A stretch of DNA of 64,000 bases. Source: Myxococcota bacterium. Its GTDB lineage: Bacteria; Myxococcota_A; UBA796; JAJRTE01. Positions 18,655-29,013 of this stretch are shown in pieces. Location: assembly GCA_024278455.1 (NCBI GenBank), contig JAJRTE010000306.1, forward strand, positions 1 to 64,000, in the 5' to 3' direction. A program made the translations under genes and the position numbers. The notes under the pieces were generated by a model. That model saw nothing but the letters and a program-made list of their open reading frames with translations. It did not search any database and had not been told where the DNA came from. Numbering within the stretch: position 1 is the stretch's first letter; every line of letters begins with the position of its first letter.

Positions 18655-20121
18655 ATGAAGCATACCAGCGCGATCCTGATATCGGCGGCGGGCGCGGTCC
18701 GGCGGGCCGTTCGGATGCTGTTGCCATGCCTGTTCGGACCCCTTCTGCTGTTGTGGCCCTTGCGAGCCACCGCACAGGGGGGGGTGGGCCTTCCCTCCAT
18801 GGACATCCCCCGGGTGGTGGTGCTCCCGTTCTCGGTCCCTGCGGACGCGGAGGACCTCGAGGGGCTTGCCAAGGCGTTGACTCGAGCGGTCGAGCGGGAT
18901 CTTCGGCCGATGGTGGAAGTGGCCACGGTCAGGGCGTCGGTGATTGGCATGCCGGCGTCCGGATGCCTGGTCGATCCGGCGTGCGTGTCTCGAGTGCTCT
19001 CTGCAGGAATAGCCGATGCGTTGATAGTGGGCCAGGTCGAGGTGCCGGGCGGTCCGGTCGCGGAGCCGCGAGTCCTGGTGTCGGTGTTCGCACCGGCATG
19101 GAAGCTTTCCTATGCCGAGAGGTGGACGGCGGCCGCGGAGGCGCCGGTAGCGCTGGCGGCCAAGGCCCTGCTGGGCATGATGCAGAGCCGGGGACGGTCG
19201 GCAACGCCGCCTCCAGCGGTGGTCACCAGCCGGAGCGCAGAAGTTGGAGGGTTCGGACGGGGCGAAGACGGCCTGCGTGACGACGAACTGGAACCGGAGC
19301 CCGACGGTTGGAAGGAGGTTCGGCGGGCGCGGCGCAAGGAGAAGAGAGCCGCGCAGGAGGCCAGGCGTGCCGAGCGGGTGGCGAAGCGGGCGCGACGCAA
19401 GGAAGCCCGGCAGGAGAAGCGGGCACTCGGTCCGGCCGTGGCGTGGCCGGATCCCGCGGAGGACCCGGGCTTCCGGGGTTGGTCCCTGGAGATCGGAGGG
19501 GGGTCCGCGTCCGGGGCGGTGGACGTGGCCGCCGCGAGCCAGGTGACGAGCGCAGAGAATCAATACCGTTGGGCGGTACGCGAGAACGGGCAAGGGTGGA
19601 GTGGGCGAATCGCCGTCTCCCGCATGTTGGGGACCAGGTTCCAGCTCGGGCTCGAGGTCGCCGGGATGACGGAGCGCGGAAGCCTCGAACTCTACTACCA
19701 GCCAGAGGAAGATCCCGCTTACGACGCCTCCCATGCCACCTGGGGCGTCCACCTGCTCGCCGGCGTGGCATGGCGATGGCTTCCGATGACCGCTGGGCGG
19801 TTTCAACCCTACCTCGGTGCCGGTGCCGGTCTGTGGTTCAGTCCTGGGTTCAAGGGGATCGACCAGGAGATCGCCGGCCCGCACGAGAGTTTCGGCCCCT
19901 ACTATCGTCTCCAGGCGAACGGTGGGTTCGGGCTCAGGGTCCTGGTATCGTCCCGGACCTGTGTCGGCCTGGATTTTCGAGGCATCGTGGACCCTGGAGC
20001 CGAGTTCCTGGAGCCGGTGACGAACGCTGACGTGGGGCTGAGCATAGACCAGCTCGCATCTCCCCCGCCACCGAGGCGCGCGGTCGGCCTGTTGAGTGCA
20101 GGCGTCGGGTTCCTGTTCTGA
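18655..20121 (+). CDS. Exported hypothetical protein with C-terminal outer-membrane beta-barrel-like region
   Basis: Signal-like N-terminus; alternating aromatic strands and terminal ...VGLLSAGVGFLF*. Confidence 0.65.
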   Translation: MKHTSAILISAAGAVRRAVRMLLPCLFGPLLLLWPLRATAQGGVGLPSMDIPRVVVLPFSVPADAEDLEGLAKALTRAVERDLRPMVEVATVRASVIGMPASGCLVDPACVSRVLSAGIADALIVGQVEVPGGPVAEPRVLVSVFAPAWKLSYAERWTAAAEAPVALAAKALLGMMQSRGRSATPPPAVVTSRSAEVGGFGRGEDGLRDDELEPEPDGWKEVRRARRKEKRAAQEARRAERVAKRARRKEARQEKRALGPAVAWPDPAEDPGFRGWSLEIGGGSASGAVDVAAASQVTSAENQYRWAVRENGQGWSGRIAVSRMLGTRFQLGLEVAGMTERGSLELYYQPEEDPAYDASHATWGVHLLAGVAWRWLPMTAGRFQPYLGAGAGLWFSPGFKGIDQEIAGPHESFGPYYRLQANGGFGLRVLVSSRTCVGLDFRGIVDPGAEFLEPVTNADVGLSIDQLASPPPPRRAVGLLSAGVGFLF

Positions 20122-20288
20122 CCCCGCTTCGTCGGCATGTGCCGCCTGTCACGGCGGTCGCGGAAACTTGCCGGGGTAGCCCATTGCCGTCCTGCCCGCC
20201 TCAGACTCTCTTTGCAACCCGGTCCGGATTTGGATAGACTGGAAGCGACAGTCGCGGATGCGTGCCACCTGGCCGGGGCCCCGAATCG

Positions 20289-22079
20289 ATGAACTTCTTG
20301 AAAGCCCAGCTCTCCTACTTCTTCAACGAGAGCCGGCTTCGCCGGAATATCCTCGCCATCGGGCGCTATATCGTCTTCCTCTCCACCATCGTCGCCGTGT
20401 GCGCCGTGATTTTCCAGGTCCTCATGGCTCGAGTCGAGGGCAAGTCGTATTCCTGGGCGGCAGGGGTGTACTGGGTCCTGTCGGTGATGAGCACCCTGGG
20501 CATGGGGGATATCGTGTTCGAGAGCGACATCGGGCGCCTGTACACCGCCCTGGTGTTGATCATCGGTATCGTCTTGCTGCTCGTCATGCTGCCGTTCGTT
20601 TTCGTGAACTTCTTCTATGCTCCGTGGCTGGGCGCGCACGTCCGGCTCGAAGCACCCCGGCGCGTGCGTCCTGGCCGGCGTGGCCACGTGGTGGTCACCC
20701 GGTATGACAGCCTTTGCGCCGCCCTGGTTCGCAAGTTGAAGCTGTACGACATCCCCTACTTCGTGCTGGAACCCGATCCCGAGCGGGCGGCGGAACTCGT
20801 GGACATCGGGCTGTCGGTGCTCAATGGACGTCCCGACCGCGCCAAGACCTGGATGGCTGCTCGAGGACGCGATGCCAGGCTGATCGTGGTGAACAGTACC
20901 GACGAAATCAGTACCAACATCGTGCTGACCGCCCGCCATGTCGCCCCGGCTGTTCCGGTGATGGCCGTGGCCGACCGGGTGCACTCGGTCGGCGTGCTGG
21001 AGCTGGCCGGCAGCGACCGGGTGCTGCCGCTCAAGCAGAGGCTCGGGGAGCAGTTGGCGAACCGTGTGAGTGCCCGCCATGCCGAAGCGCATACCATCGG
21101 GTCGATCCTGGACCTGGAGATCGCCGAGTTTCCGGTCCACAGCACCCCGCTGGTGGGCAAGCGTGTGCGAGAACTGGCGCTGCGCGGGATGTTGGGGGTC
21201 AACATTCTCGCCGTCTGGCAGGGTGCCAGGCTGCGGCCTGTCCGTCCGGACCTGGTCCTCGACGAGAGAAGCGTGGTCGTCGTGGCCGGCACGAAGGAGC
21301 AGCTCTCCGCACTCAACGCGTTCCTCGTCATCTATGACGCCAACGAGAGCCCGGTGGTCGTCGTCGGCGGGGGTGTCGTGGGTTGTGCCGTCGCCGCGGC
21401 GCTCCGCCGTGCCGACATTCCCGTCAACCTCGTCGAGGTGGACCCTGACGTGGCCTCGAGCATACAGGGCACGGCCGGGCGGGTGATCGTGGGGGACGCC
21501 GCCGATCCAGTGATCGTGGAGAAAGCCGGGTTGAAGGAGACTCCCAGCGTCGTCATCACGACGAACAACGACGATGTCAACATCTACCTTACCGTGTTCT
21601 ACCGGCGCCTGTGTCCGTCGCTTCGGATCGTTTCCCGGCTGACCAACGAGGAGAATACCGCCGCCATGTGTGGCGCAGGGGCCGATTTCGTGCTCAGCTC
21701 CGCAACCCTGGGCAGCGAAGCCGTCATCTCGTTCATGCAGCATCGAGAAATGGTCGTGCTCGGTGAGGGGACCGACCTGCTCTATGTCCCCCTGCCGCGA
21801 TCGCTCGAGAAGAAGACCCTGGCCGAGAGCGGGATCGCCGCCCGGACCGGACTCAACGTGGTGGGCATTCGCCGGGACGGGGTTGCCATCAGCAATCCGC
21901 CGCCCTCCACGCGGCTCGAGCCCGGCAGCACGCTCATCGCGTTGGGGACCAACGCACAGCTCGACGAATTCGCCCGCCTCTTTTCGTCCAGCCGCTGGTT
22001 CCGGCTGCCCGCGGACATCGCGAAGTTGTTGCGCCACGGGCCGGGGCACGGGGTGGTTTCAGGAGAACGTGGACCATGA
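20289..22079 (+). CDS. Potassium channel family protein with tandem RCK (TrkA-N/TrkA-C) domains
   Basis: Two hydrophobic helices flanking STLGMGDIVF pore loop; VVVVGGGVVGCAVAAALRRADIPVNLVEVDP. Confidence 0.85.
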   Translation: MNFLKAQLSYFFNESRLRRNILAIGRYIVFLSTIVAVCAVIFQVLMARVEGKSYSWAAGVYWVLSVMSTLGMGDIVFESDIGRLYTALVLIIGIVLLLVMLPFVFVNFFYAPWLGAHVRLEAPRRVRPGRRGHVVVTRYDSLCAALVRKLKLYDIPYFVLEPDPERAAELVDIGLSVLNGRPDRAKTWMAARGRDARLIVVNSTDEISTNIVLTARHVAPAVPVMAVADRVHSVGVLELAGSDRVLPLKQRLGEQLANRVSARHAEAHTIGSILDLEIAEFPVHSTPLVGKRVRELALRGMLGVNILAVWQGARLRPVRPDLVLDERSVVVVAGTKEQLSALNAFLVIYDANESPVVVVGGGVVGCAVAAALRRADIPVNLVEVDPDVASSIQGTAGRVIVGDAADPVIVEKAGLKETPSVVITTNNDDVNIYLTVFYRRLCPSLRIVSRLTNEENTAAMCGAGADFVLSSATLGSEAVISFMQHREMVVLGEGTDLLYVPLPRSLEKKTLAESGIAARTGLNVVGIRRDGVAISNPPPSTRLEPGSTLIALGTNAQLDEFARLFSSSRWFRLPADIAKLLRHGPGHGVVSGERGP

Positions 22080-23056
22080 GACCCAACTACCTACCCGCCG
22101 TTCTCGTCATCGTCGCCCTCGTCGGCGTTCTCGCCGGGACCTTCATCTATTTCTCGCGCACGTTGGGGGGGTCGGACAGGCCGGTCGAGAAGGCCGTCGC
22201 CGCCTTCGTGCGCGAACCGCCACCCCCCACCTGGCGGGACGACCAGGTTTCGGCCCCAAACGTGCAGATGGCCATCCAGCAGACCGCCACCGCGCTCAGG
22301 AAGAGGCTCGACGCGCTCGGAGTGGGCTATCCGCCCTCCATGGCTCTCCTGCGCGTGTTCAAGGACGAAAAGGTCCTCGAGCTGTGGGCCGGTCCCACCG
22401 AAGAGGGCTCCCTGGCATTGCTCCGGACCTATCCCCTGTGCCTCGAGCACCACGACCCCTTTCAGAAGGCGAACCAGGCCCCGGACGGCTCGAGCCCGCG
22501 TGGCAGATCCGCACAGGACGGATCGAGCCGGGCCGCGCCGCGGTCCAAGGGCACGGACCGCGGCGGTAAAGAGGATGTCAGGGAGAAGAGGATACCCCCG
22601 ATCCCGGAAGGCTTCTACACGGTCGAGCGGTACTTCACCAAGGATTTCACGTACTTCCTCGCTCTCAAGCTGGACTACCCGAACGCCGCGGACAGGGCGC
22701 GCGCACCGAGGAAGCGAAGGCATCGAGACCTGTTCGTGCGCGGCGGTTGCGCGTTCGACGCGAGCGTTCATGTCGGTATCGAAGGGATAATGGAGGTCTA
22801 CCTCGTCGCGATGGAGGCCCATGCCGCGGGCCAGAAAGAGGTCCCGGTCCACATCTTCCCCACGAGGATGACGCCCGAGGCGGCCGAACGGCTCAGGGCC
22901 GCTGCCGGCCGTGACAGGAAGAGAGCCGCCCTGTACGACCAGCTTCGCGCCGGCTACGCCCTGTTCGAGGCCTCCCACCGGCCCTTCTCCGTCGCCATCG
23001 ATGATCGAGGAGCGTACCACTTCGATGGCACACCCGCACCTGCTGCCACGCCCTGA
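22076..23056 (+). CDS. Hypothetical single-pass membrane protein
   Basis: MRPNYLPAVLVIVALVGVLAGTFIYFSRTLGG; ATGA overlap with the channel gene. Confidence 0.65.
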   Translation: MRPNYLPAVLVIVALVGVLAGTFIYFSRTLGGSDRPVEKAVAAFVREPPPPTWRDDQVSAPNVQMAIQQTATALRKRLDALGVGYPPSMALLRVFKDEKVLELWAGPTEEGSLALLRTYPLCLEHHDPFQKANQAPDGSSPRGRSAQDGSSRAAPRSKGTDRGGKEDVREKRIPPIPEGFYTVERYFTKDFTYFLALKLDYPNAADRARAPRKRRHRDLFVRGGCAFDASVHVGIEGIMEVYLVAMEAHAAGQKEVPVHIFPTRMTPEAAERLRAAAGRDRKRAALYDQLRAGYALFEASHRPFSVAIDDRGAYHFDGTPAPAATP

Positions 23057-23364
23057 CCGATGGCGGCCGGGTTTCGCGATCCGTCTCCGTGCGATGGTGC
23101 GCCGTCCAGTCATGTCCCCCAAAGATGATCCAACAGGTGGTGGTCGCGTGTGGTAGAATAGGCGCGGCTCGTGTCCGCGCCACTTTTCCCGTCAGGTTTG
23201 GATTCCCGCGGTGCAATAGAAGGACAGGAGCACCGAATGGATGGCTGTCCTGGGCTCCATGTCCCGGTGCGACGCCCCTGAAGCACCCAACGGAGGCGGG
23301 CCTGCTGGCCATGCCGGTCCGAACAGGGGAGCGCGGACGGCCACGTCAAGGCGAGGGAAGAGCG

Positions 23365-24429
23365 ATGAAAAAAGAACGAGAGCCCCTCGAGACAGCGGGA
23401 GACGCGCAAGTCCCCCAGGAAACTACTGACCATTCCCCGTCGCACGGACCGGGCGGAGCATCGCCTTGCGAGGATCCCGGGTCTGTCCGAGAGGATGGAC
23501 TGGATCGGTTGCTCGACGCCTACCGGCGGCACCGGGATCCATCGGCGCTCGAGCCGTCCCTCGTCGAACTGCGGGCCTACGCACTGGGACGGCTGGACGA
23601 AGCCCGGGCCAGGGAAGTGGCCGCCGCGGTCGAGGCGGACCCGGAGTTGCAAGACATCGTCGAGCGACACCGCAACCCGGACCCGAAACTCCGCGCGGCC
23701 GCACGGAGCGGTTTCGAACGCGGGGTGCGGAAACGGGGCGAGGCGTCAGCGCCTGCCGGGGCGGAGTCCGCGTTGCCGGTGAAGCCGCGATCCGTGCCCG
23801 GGGCCGGGCCGGTCCCCGGTGCGTTGTCGCGGTGGAGAACGTCGCGCTCCACCGTGTCACTGCTTCGTGCATCAGCCGTCCTGGCCGCAGGGGTCGCGGT
23901 GTTTCTCGTCGTGTTTCCCCGGTTCAGCGACCGGGGGGGCGTTGTGGTGGTGCATGAGACATTCGCAAGAGAAGGGGCTCTCAGAGGCAGCACCGAACCG
24001 GTGGAACGGCTGGTGGTCGGGCAGGAGGTACCGATCCGGCTGACCCCCCCGTCGGGCGCGCGTTATGCGCTAATCTTCGTAGTTACCGAGAACGACCTGG
24101 CCGTGGCAGGTGAACTCGCCGTGACAGCGCCGACTGGCCCCAAGGGTGAGCTGGAGGTGCAACAGGTGCACGAGGGAGGAGCGTTTCTCCTCCTGGTCTA
24201 TCTGGACGCGGAGGTGGAGAGCGCTGTCGTTTCGCGGCTTCTCGAGCCGGAACTGGCGCGGGAGCCTGGACTGATCGATGTCTCGAGGGCGGAGCGGAAC
24301 GAGAGGATCCGGACAGCTCTGGGAGGACTGGAGGGGCGCCAGGTATGGATGGAGACATCGGAGTTGTTCAAGGTGGAAAGGGCGAGGGAGAGCGAGGACC
24401 GATGGGGTGTGAGGCAAGGAGGCCGATGA
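23365..24429 (+). CDS. Anti-sigma-factor-like membrane protein (first gene of CHAT operon)
   Basis: N-terminal RAYALGRLDEARAREVAAAVEADPELQDIVE anti-sigma-like helix, single TM LLRASAVLAAGVAVFLVVFP, C-terminal beta-rich region. Confidence 0.6.
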   Translation: MKKEREPLETAGDAQVPQETTDHSPSHGPGGASPCEDPGSVREDGLDRLLDAYRRHRDPSALEPSLVELRAYALGRLDEARAREVAAAVEADPELQDIVERHRNPDPKLRAAARSGFERGVRKRGEASAPAGAESALPVKPRSVPGAGPVPGALSRWRTSRSTVSLLRASAVLAAGVAVFLVVFPRFSDRGGVVVVHETFAREGALRGSTEPVERLVVGQEVPIRLTPPSGARYALIFVVTENDLAVAGELAVTAPTGPKGELEVQQVHEGGAFLLLVYLDAEVESAVVSRLLEPELAREPGLIDVSRAERNERIRTALGGLEGRQVWMETSELFKVERARESEDRWGVRQGGR

Positions 24430-27329
24430 AGAGCGAGGTACGCCGAGAGGCAGCATGTTGGGGAAGGTGCGTCTTGGGTCCACCGGCGGCCGTGGGGCCG
24501 GCTGGTGGGTCTTCGTGCGTGCGGTGGCTGCACGTGGCCGCACTGGTAGTGGCCGCTTTCCTGGGTGGGTGCAATCCTTCGGTGCCGGGCACCGGGGTGC
24601 CGGGGGGGGTGCGAGCCGCCGGTCAGGACCGAGCGTCCGGGTCGAGAATCGGCGAACCGGTCGAGAATCCTGGAGATGGACCCGCCCCGCGCGTTGCCTT
24701 TTGCGCGTACGAGCCGGACGTGGGTGACGAGAAAGTCGGCTGTCCCGAGATGGAAGAGGTCTCCCGGCAATGGTCGGCGGGGGAACTGCTCCCCGAGGCC
24801 GTTTTCGAGGCCGCCTACAGCGTCCGTGGCGACGATTCGTGCCGGAGCATGGGCCTGGAACTCATGTATCGGCTGCGTCCCGAGCTGTTTGGCAGGGAGC
24901 ATGCCGAGCTTCTGGTCGCGATTGCGTTCGTTGAACTCAAGTACGAAGCACGTTACGAGCCCGATGTGCTCGACACGGCGCTCCAGGGGGTCGAGGAGTC
25001 CGAGGCCATCGGCGACCCGTGCCTGGCGTCGCGAGCGTGGCGCCGGGTTGCGTACTACTATTTCGAGACGCACCAACCGGAGCGGGCTGGAGAGGCGGTG
25101 GGAGCGGCGGCGGACTGGGTCGAAGGTTGCGACGACAGGAAGGAACAAGGGCGCGTGTTGCGAAACCTGGCCGAGTGGTACCGGCAGACGGAGGACCAAC
25201 TCGGGCAGTTTGAAGCGTTGAAGCAAGCACTGGAGACGGCGGAGCCCGGCTCGCGGGAGTACCTCTTGTACCTTGCCCAGATTGCCGAATTGCGCGTCGA
25301 TCTCGGGGATGTGGCCGACGAGGGCGACCGACTCGCCCGTCTGCTCGAGCAGGCCGAAGACGGTGGCGAGGTGGATCTCGCGTTCGAACTCACGATGCAC
25401 CTGGCTGGGGTGTACCGCGACCTGGGCCGCCACGGGGATGCCATGGAGCTTCTGACAAGCGCTTGCGCGCTCGCGCAAGGGACGCCGCATTCGGGGGAGA
25501 AGTCGTCGCTGGTGAACCTGGTCCGGGCCTGGGTGCTGCTGGGAATGGACCGGGTGGATGACGCGCACGTGATTCTTGCCCGCCTCCCGGTGGACTGCTT
25601 CGACCGCAGCGTACCCCGGTACAGCCACTTGCGTTGGTTGATAGAAGCCGAACTGAAGTTTCGTGAAGGGCGGTTCGACGAAGCGGTAGGCTGGTTCGAG
25701 CGTGTTCTGGACGACGGCCTGGCCGAGCCGGAGCCCAAATGGCGTGCCATGTACGGGTTGGCGCGGGTCGCCCGGGGCCGGGGCGACATGGGGGTTGCGC
25801 GGCACTGGCTGTGGGAGGCTGTGAAGGCGATCGAAGTGCAGCGCGAGAAGACGGCGAGCGCGTTCTGGTCGCTCGCCTACCTGTCTCAGCGTGAAGGTCT
25901 CTACAGGATGTGGCTCGAAACTCTGCTGGAGGCCTGGCAGGCCGGCACGGAAGCCGGGCAGGGGGAAGCCGGACGTGGTCCGTCCGTAGGAGCTGCCGGT
26001 GATGATCGAGAAGCTGCCTCTTCCGGCGACGTGGGCGACCTGGACGGCCGGCAGTTGCAGAAGGCGTTCGTGGATGGTGTGCCGAGTTCCGACGACCTGC
26101 TGGTCGCGGTCGAGCGGGTCATGTCCCAGGCGTTCGTGGCCGACCTGTTCCGTGACCGGGGGGGAGTACCCGGTATTGCCGGTGACCCCGACACTCGCGC
26201 GGCATGGATGAAAATCGCGGGCAGTTGGCCGACTGGAAAGGCGTTGCGCGAGACGCTTCCTGCCGATGTCCCCGTGCTGGTCTACCTCCCCCTGGAGGAT
26301 TCGTTGCTTCTCCTCGAGGTGACGAGAGCGCGGGTCGATGTGCACCGGATTGAGCAGCCTCGACAGGCGTGGTTGTGGCTGGTCGATAAGCTCGATTCCT
26401 CGATTCGAAATGACCGGATTCTCCCGCCCGACCAGCTCGAGGGGATCGGCGGTATCCTGCTTTCGTCGGTCATCGACGACCTGCCCGGTGACGGCAGCCC
26501 GGTGGGGTTCATCCTCGGCGGCGTTCTCGAGGTTCTGCCGGTGGCGGCGTTGCGTGTCGGCGGCCGGTACGTGGTGGAGATCTGTGCGCCGTTCGAGTTG
26601 CCCAACCTCAGGTCCGCCACCTGGCTCGACCGGCACGAGCCGCCCCGTGGAGGTGCCCGTGTTCTCGCAGTCGCCTACGGCAAGGACCTGGAATATCCCA
26701 GGAAGGAGGCCGACCTGCTGGTGCGTTCGGGGTTCCGTGTCACCCTGTTGGCCGGCTCGGGTGCCACCGTGGCCAACGTGCGATCGGGGCTCGGGACGCC
26801 TGAGCTGATTCATTTCGCGACACATTCGAAGGGGCCGAGGCGGATCACGCGGGGAGCCCCACCTGCGATTCGCACGGACGAAGCGGAAATGGAACTCTAC
26901 GACGGAGTCATCACGGTCTCGGACATCCAGAAGCAGAAGTTGAATGCGGGACTCGTGGTGCTGAGCGGGTGCGAGACTCGAGTCGGACGGGCGGGAATGC
27001 AGGAGCAAGGATATGGGGCGTTGTCCCGGGCGGTCCTGGTTGCCGGGGCGGACGCCGTCATGGCCTCCCGGTGGCGGGTGGGAGACGAGACGACCTACGC
27101 CCTGATGGCCGAGTTCTACGCGCGCTATCCCGACCTGGGCCGAGCGGTTGCGCTGGCGCAAGCCCAGCGGGCCATGATAGCCAGTTCCCGGGTCACGTCC
27201 ACGATGTTGCGTGGGGATGCCCGGCCGCTCGTGATCTTCAGGCAGTTTGCCGGCCGTGAGAAGCGACGAATACCTTACGCCGACCCCTGGAGTTGGGCGG
27301 CGTTCACCATGGTGGGAAGATGGGACTGA
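24426..27329 (+). CDS. TPR-CHAT domain lipoprotein (caspase-like protease)
   Basis: Lipobox VVAAFLGGCN; TPR helices; CHAT His ELIHFATHSKG and Cys LVVLSGCETRVG...GYGALSRAVLVAGADAVMASRWRV. Confidence 0.88.
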   Translation: MKSEVRREAACWGRCVLGPPAAVGPAGGSSCVRWLHVAALVVAAFLGGCNPSVPGTGVPGGVRAAGQDRASGSRIGEPVENPGDGPAPRVAFCAYEPDVGDEKVGCPEMEEVSRQWSAGELLPEAVFEAAYSVRGDDSCRSMGLELMYRLRPELFGREHAELLVAIAFVELKYEARYEPDVLDTALQGVEESEAIGDPCLASRAWRRVAYYYFETHQPERAGEAVGAAADWVEGCDDRKEQGRVLRNLAEWYRQTEDQLGQFEALKQALETAEPGSREYLLYLAQIAELRVDLGDVADEGDRLARLLEQAEDGGEVDLAFELTMHLAGVYRDLGRHGDAMELLTSACALAQGTPHSGEKSSLVNLVRAWVLLGMDRVDDAHVILARLPVDCFDRSVPRYSHLRWLIEAELKFREGRFDEAVGWFERVLDDGLAEPEPKWRAMYGLARVARGRGDMGVARHWLWEAVKAIEVQREKTASAFWSLAYLSQREGLYRMWLETLLEAWQAGTEAGQGEAGRGPSVGAAGDDREAASSGDVGDLDGRQLQKAFVDGVPSSDDLLVAVERVMSQAFVADLFRDRGGVPGIAGDPDTRAAWMKIAGSWPTGKALRETLPADVPVLVYLPLEDSLLLLEVTRARVDVHRIEQPRQAWLWLVDKLDSSIRNDRILPPDQLEGIGGILLSSVIDDLPGDGSPVGFILGGVLEVLPVAALRVGGRYVVEICAPFELPNLRSATWLDRHEPPRGGARVLAVAYGKDLEYPRKEADLLVRSGFRVTLLAGSGATVANVRSGLGTPELIHFATHSKGPRRITRGAPPAIRTDEAEMELYDGVITVSDIQKQKLNAGLVVLSGCETRVGRAGMQEQGYGALSRAVLVAGADAVMASRWRVGDETTYALMAEFYARYPDLGRAVALAQAQRAMIASSRVTSTMLRGDARPLVIFRQFAGREKRRIPYADPWSWAAFTMVGRWD

Positions 27330-28126
27330 TGGAAAGAACAACGGCGTTCAGGAGCGTCGTCCTCCTCCTGGCCACCTGTGCGTTTGTGCTGGTACCGGGA
27401 TGTGCTCGCGAGAATGGCGCGATCACCGGCAAGGTCGTCGATCTCTTTGGTCACCCGGTCCCCGCGCGGGCCGGTGTGGACGGACAGGCGGTCAGCGTCA
27501 CGGCCGGGGAGGACGGCACATACCGTCTGCCGTTCGTCCCGGGCAGATTCGTCGTGCGCATCGAAGCGCCCGGGTACTACTCCGAAACCACGTCGTGGGA
27601 CCTCTACGAGGCGGTCCGTGTCACCGCCGCCACGGTCGTGTTGATTACCCATCCTCCCGGTCCTGGGCTCTGGCTTCCCGGGGAGGATGGATACCGGCGG
27701 CTCGGCGTGAAGATGGTGCGAAACCGCGTCAACAGCGTCCTGGGGCTTTCCACCGGGTCTTCCAGGAGCCTCCTGGTCCCGGGCGCTCCTCAACGCTGGT
27801 GCAGGGGGCGACCGCTCGTCTATCAGCCACCGAATGGGCGCGCCGATCCCGGCATCACCGCCTGGAAGGTGGCGTCCGGGGGACTCCTGTGGCGAGAGGG
27901 AGATTCCGCGCGGGGGACGCCCGTATCCCTGGAAATCCGCCGGGAGCAGACAGGCGGCGTCATCGTGAGGACAGCGGCATCAGGCCGTATCGCCATCGCC
28001 ATCGACACGGGAGACAGCGACTGGTTGCCCGCCCAGGTCTACGACCTCGAGCATGTTCCATGTCCCAAGGAAGCGGACAGGGGCGCGCCCGGCGCACGAG
28101 AGCCGCGTGGCGCCGGTCCCGGATGA
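27329..28126 (+). CDS. Lipoprotein with carboxypeptidase-regulatory-like domain
   Basis: Lipobox CAFVLVPGCAR; GAITGKVVDLFGHPVPARAGVDGQAVSVTAGEDGTYRLPFVPGRFVVRIEAPGY. Confidence 0.8.
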   Translation: MERTTAFRSVVLLLATCAFVLVPGCARENGAITGKVVDLFGHPVPARAGVDGQAVSVTAGEDGTYRLPFVPGRFVVRIEAPGYYSETTSWDLYEAVRVTAATVVLITHPPGPGLWLPGEDGYRRLGVKMVRNRVNSVLGLSTGSSRSLLVPGAPQRWCRGRPLVYQPPNGRADPGITAWKVASGGLLWREGDSARGTPVSLEIRREQTGGVIVRTAASGRIAIAIDTGDSDWLPAQVYDLEHVPCPKEADRGAPGAREPRGAGPG

Positions 28127-29013
28127 AGAAGGACCGAACGCGGCGACCATGCGAGACAGGAAACAGCAAGAAACGGTCGGGCGGACAGGGAGGACGAGGG
28201 GGTCCAGTGACAACGAGAAGCCGGTGCAGGGGATTTGCGGACGACGCTGAACTCGCCAGGGCCGTGGCAAACGGGGAACCGGGAGCCATCGACGCATGGT
28301 TCGAGCACATCTACCCGCTCATCGAGCGCGGTGTCGCGAGGTACGGTGGGCTGAGCGAATGGGACAGGGAGGACATGGCCGGCCAGGTGTCGGAGTGGCT
28401 CACCGCCGGCGCACCGAAACAGTGCCGGGAGTTCCGGTGCGACGTGGCATCTCTCCGAACCTACTATTCCACGATCATCAAGCGGACCTGCGTCCGCTAC
28501 TACCGGATCCTGTGCCGGCAGCGGCGGACTGAACTGCTCCCGGACAAGGGAGACACCGCGAGCGAGGCCCATGGCGGGGTCGATCACGGGCCCGACACGC
28601 TGGTGGATGGCCGCCGCACAGTCGACTTGATCGCGTCCTGGAAAGAGACTCTGGACAGCATCGATCGAACCATCTTCGACGAGCGTGTCCTGGGACGACG
28701 ATCGTCCATCGAAGTGGGCAAGGTCGTAGGACGTTCCAAGGCAGCGGTCGATACCCGCGTCGCGCGACTCAAGCAAGCTCTCAAGGCCTACCTTCGGAGA
28801 AACGGAGTCATCCTCGGCATGCTGCTCGCGCTCTTGCTCGCCATGGTCGCCCCGTCCCGTCTCGAGGCGACCCCACGGGCCAACGCCGCGGATGGCCGGG
28901 AGCGCCTGGTCACCCGACAGAGCGCCCCTTCCCACACCCTGCGCGCGACGGGTGGAGATCGGGGAGCCTTTCCGTCCCGTCATGGTTCCACAACACAAAG
29001 GAGACTCTTATGA
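28123..29013 (+). CDS. ECF/sigma-70-family sigma factor with C-terminal hydrophobic segment
   Basis: Region 2 AVANGEPGAIDAWFEHIYPLIERGVARY...; region 4 LDSIDRTIFDERVLGRRSSIEVGKVVGRSKAAVDTRVARLKQALKAYL; then VILGMLLALLLAMVAP. Confidence 0.75.
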   Translation: MKKDRTRRPCETGNSKKRSGGQGGRGGPVTTRSRCRGFADDAELARAVANGEPGAIDAWFEHIYPLIERGVARYGGLSEWDREDMAGQVSEWLTAGAPKQCREFRCDVASLRTYYSTIIKRTCVRYYRILCRQRRTELLPDKGDTASEAHGGVDHGPDTLVDGRRTVDLIASWKETLDSIDRTIFDERVLGRRSSIEVGKVVGRSKAAVDTRVARLKQALKAYLRRNGVILGMLLALLLAMVAPSRLEATPRANAADGRERLVTRQSAPSHTLRATGGDRGAFPSRHGSTTQRRLL

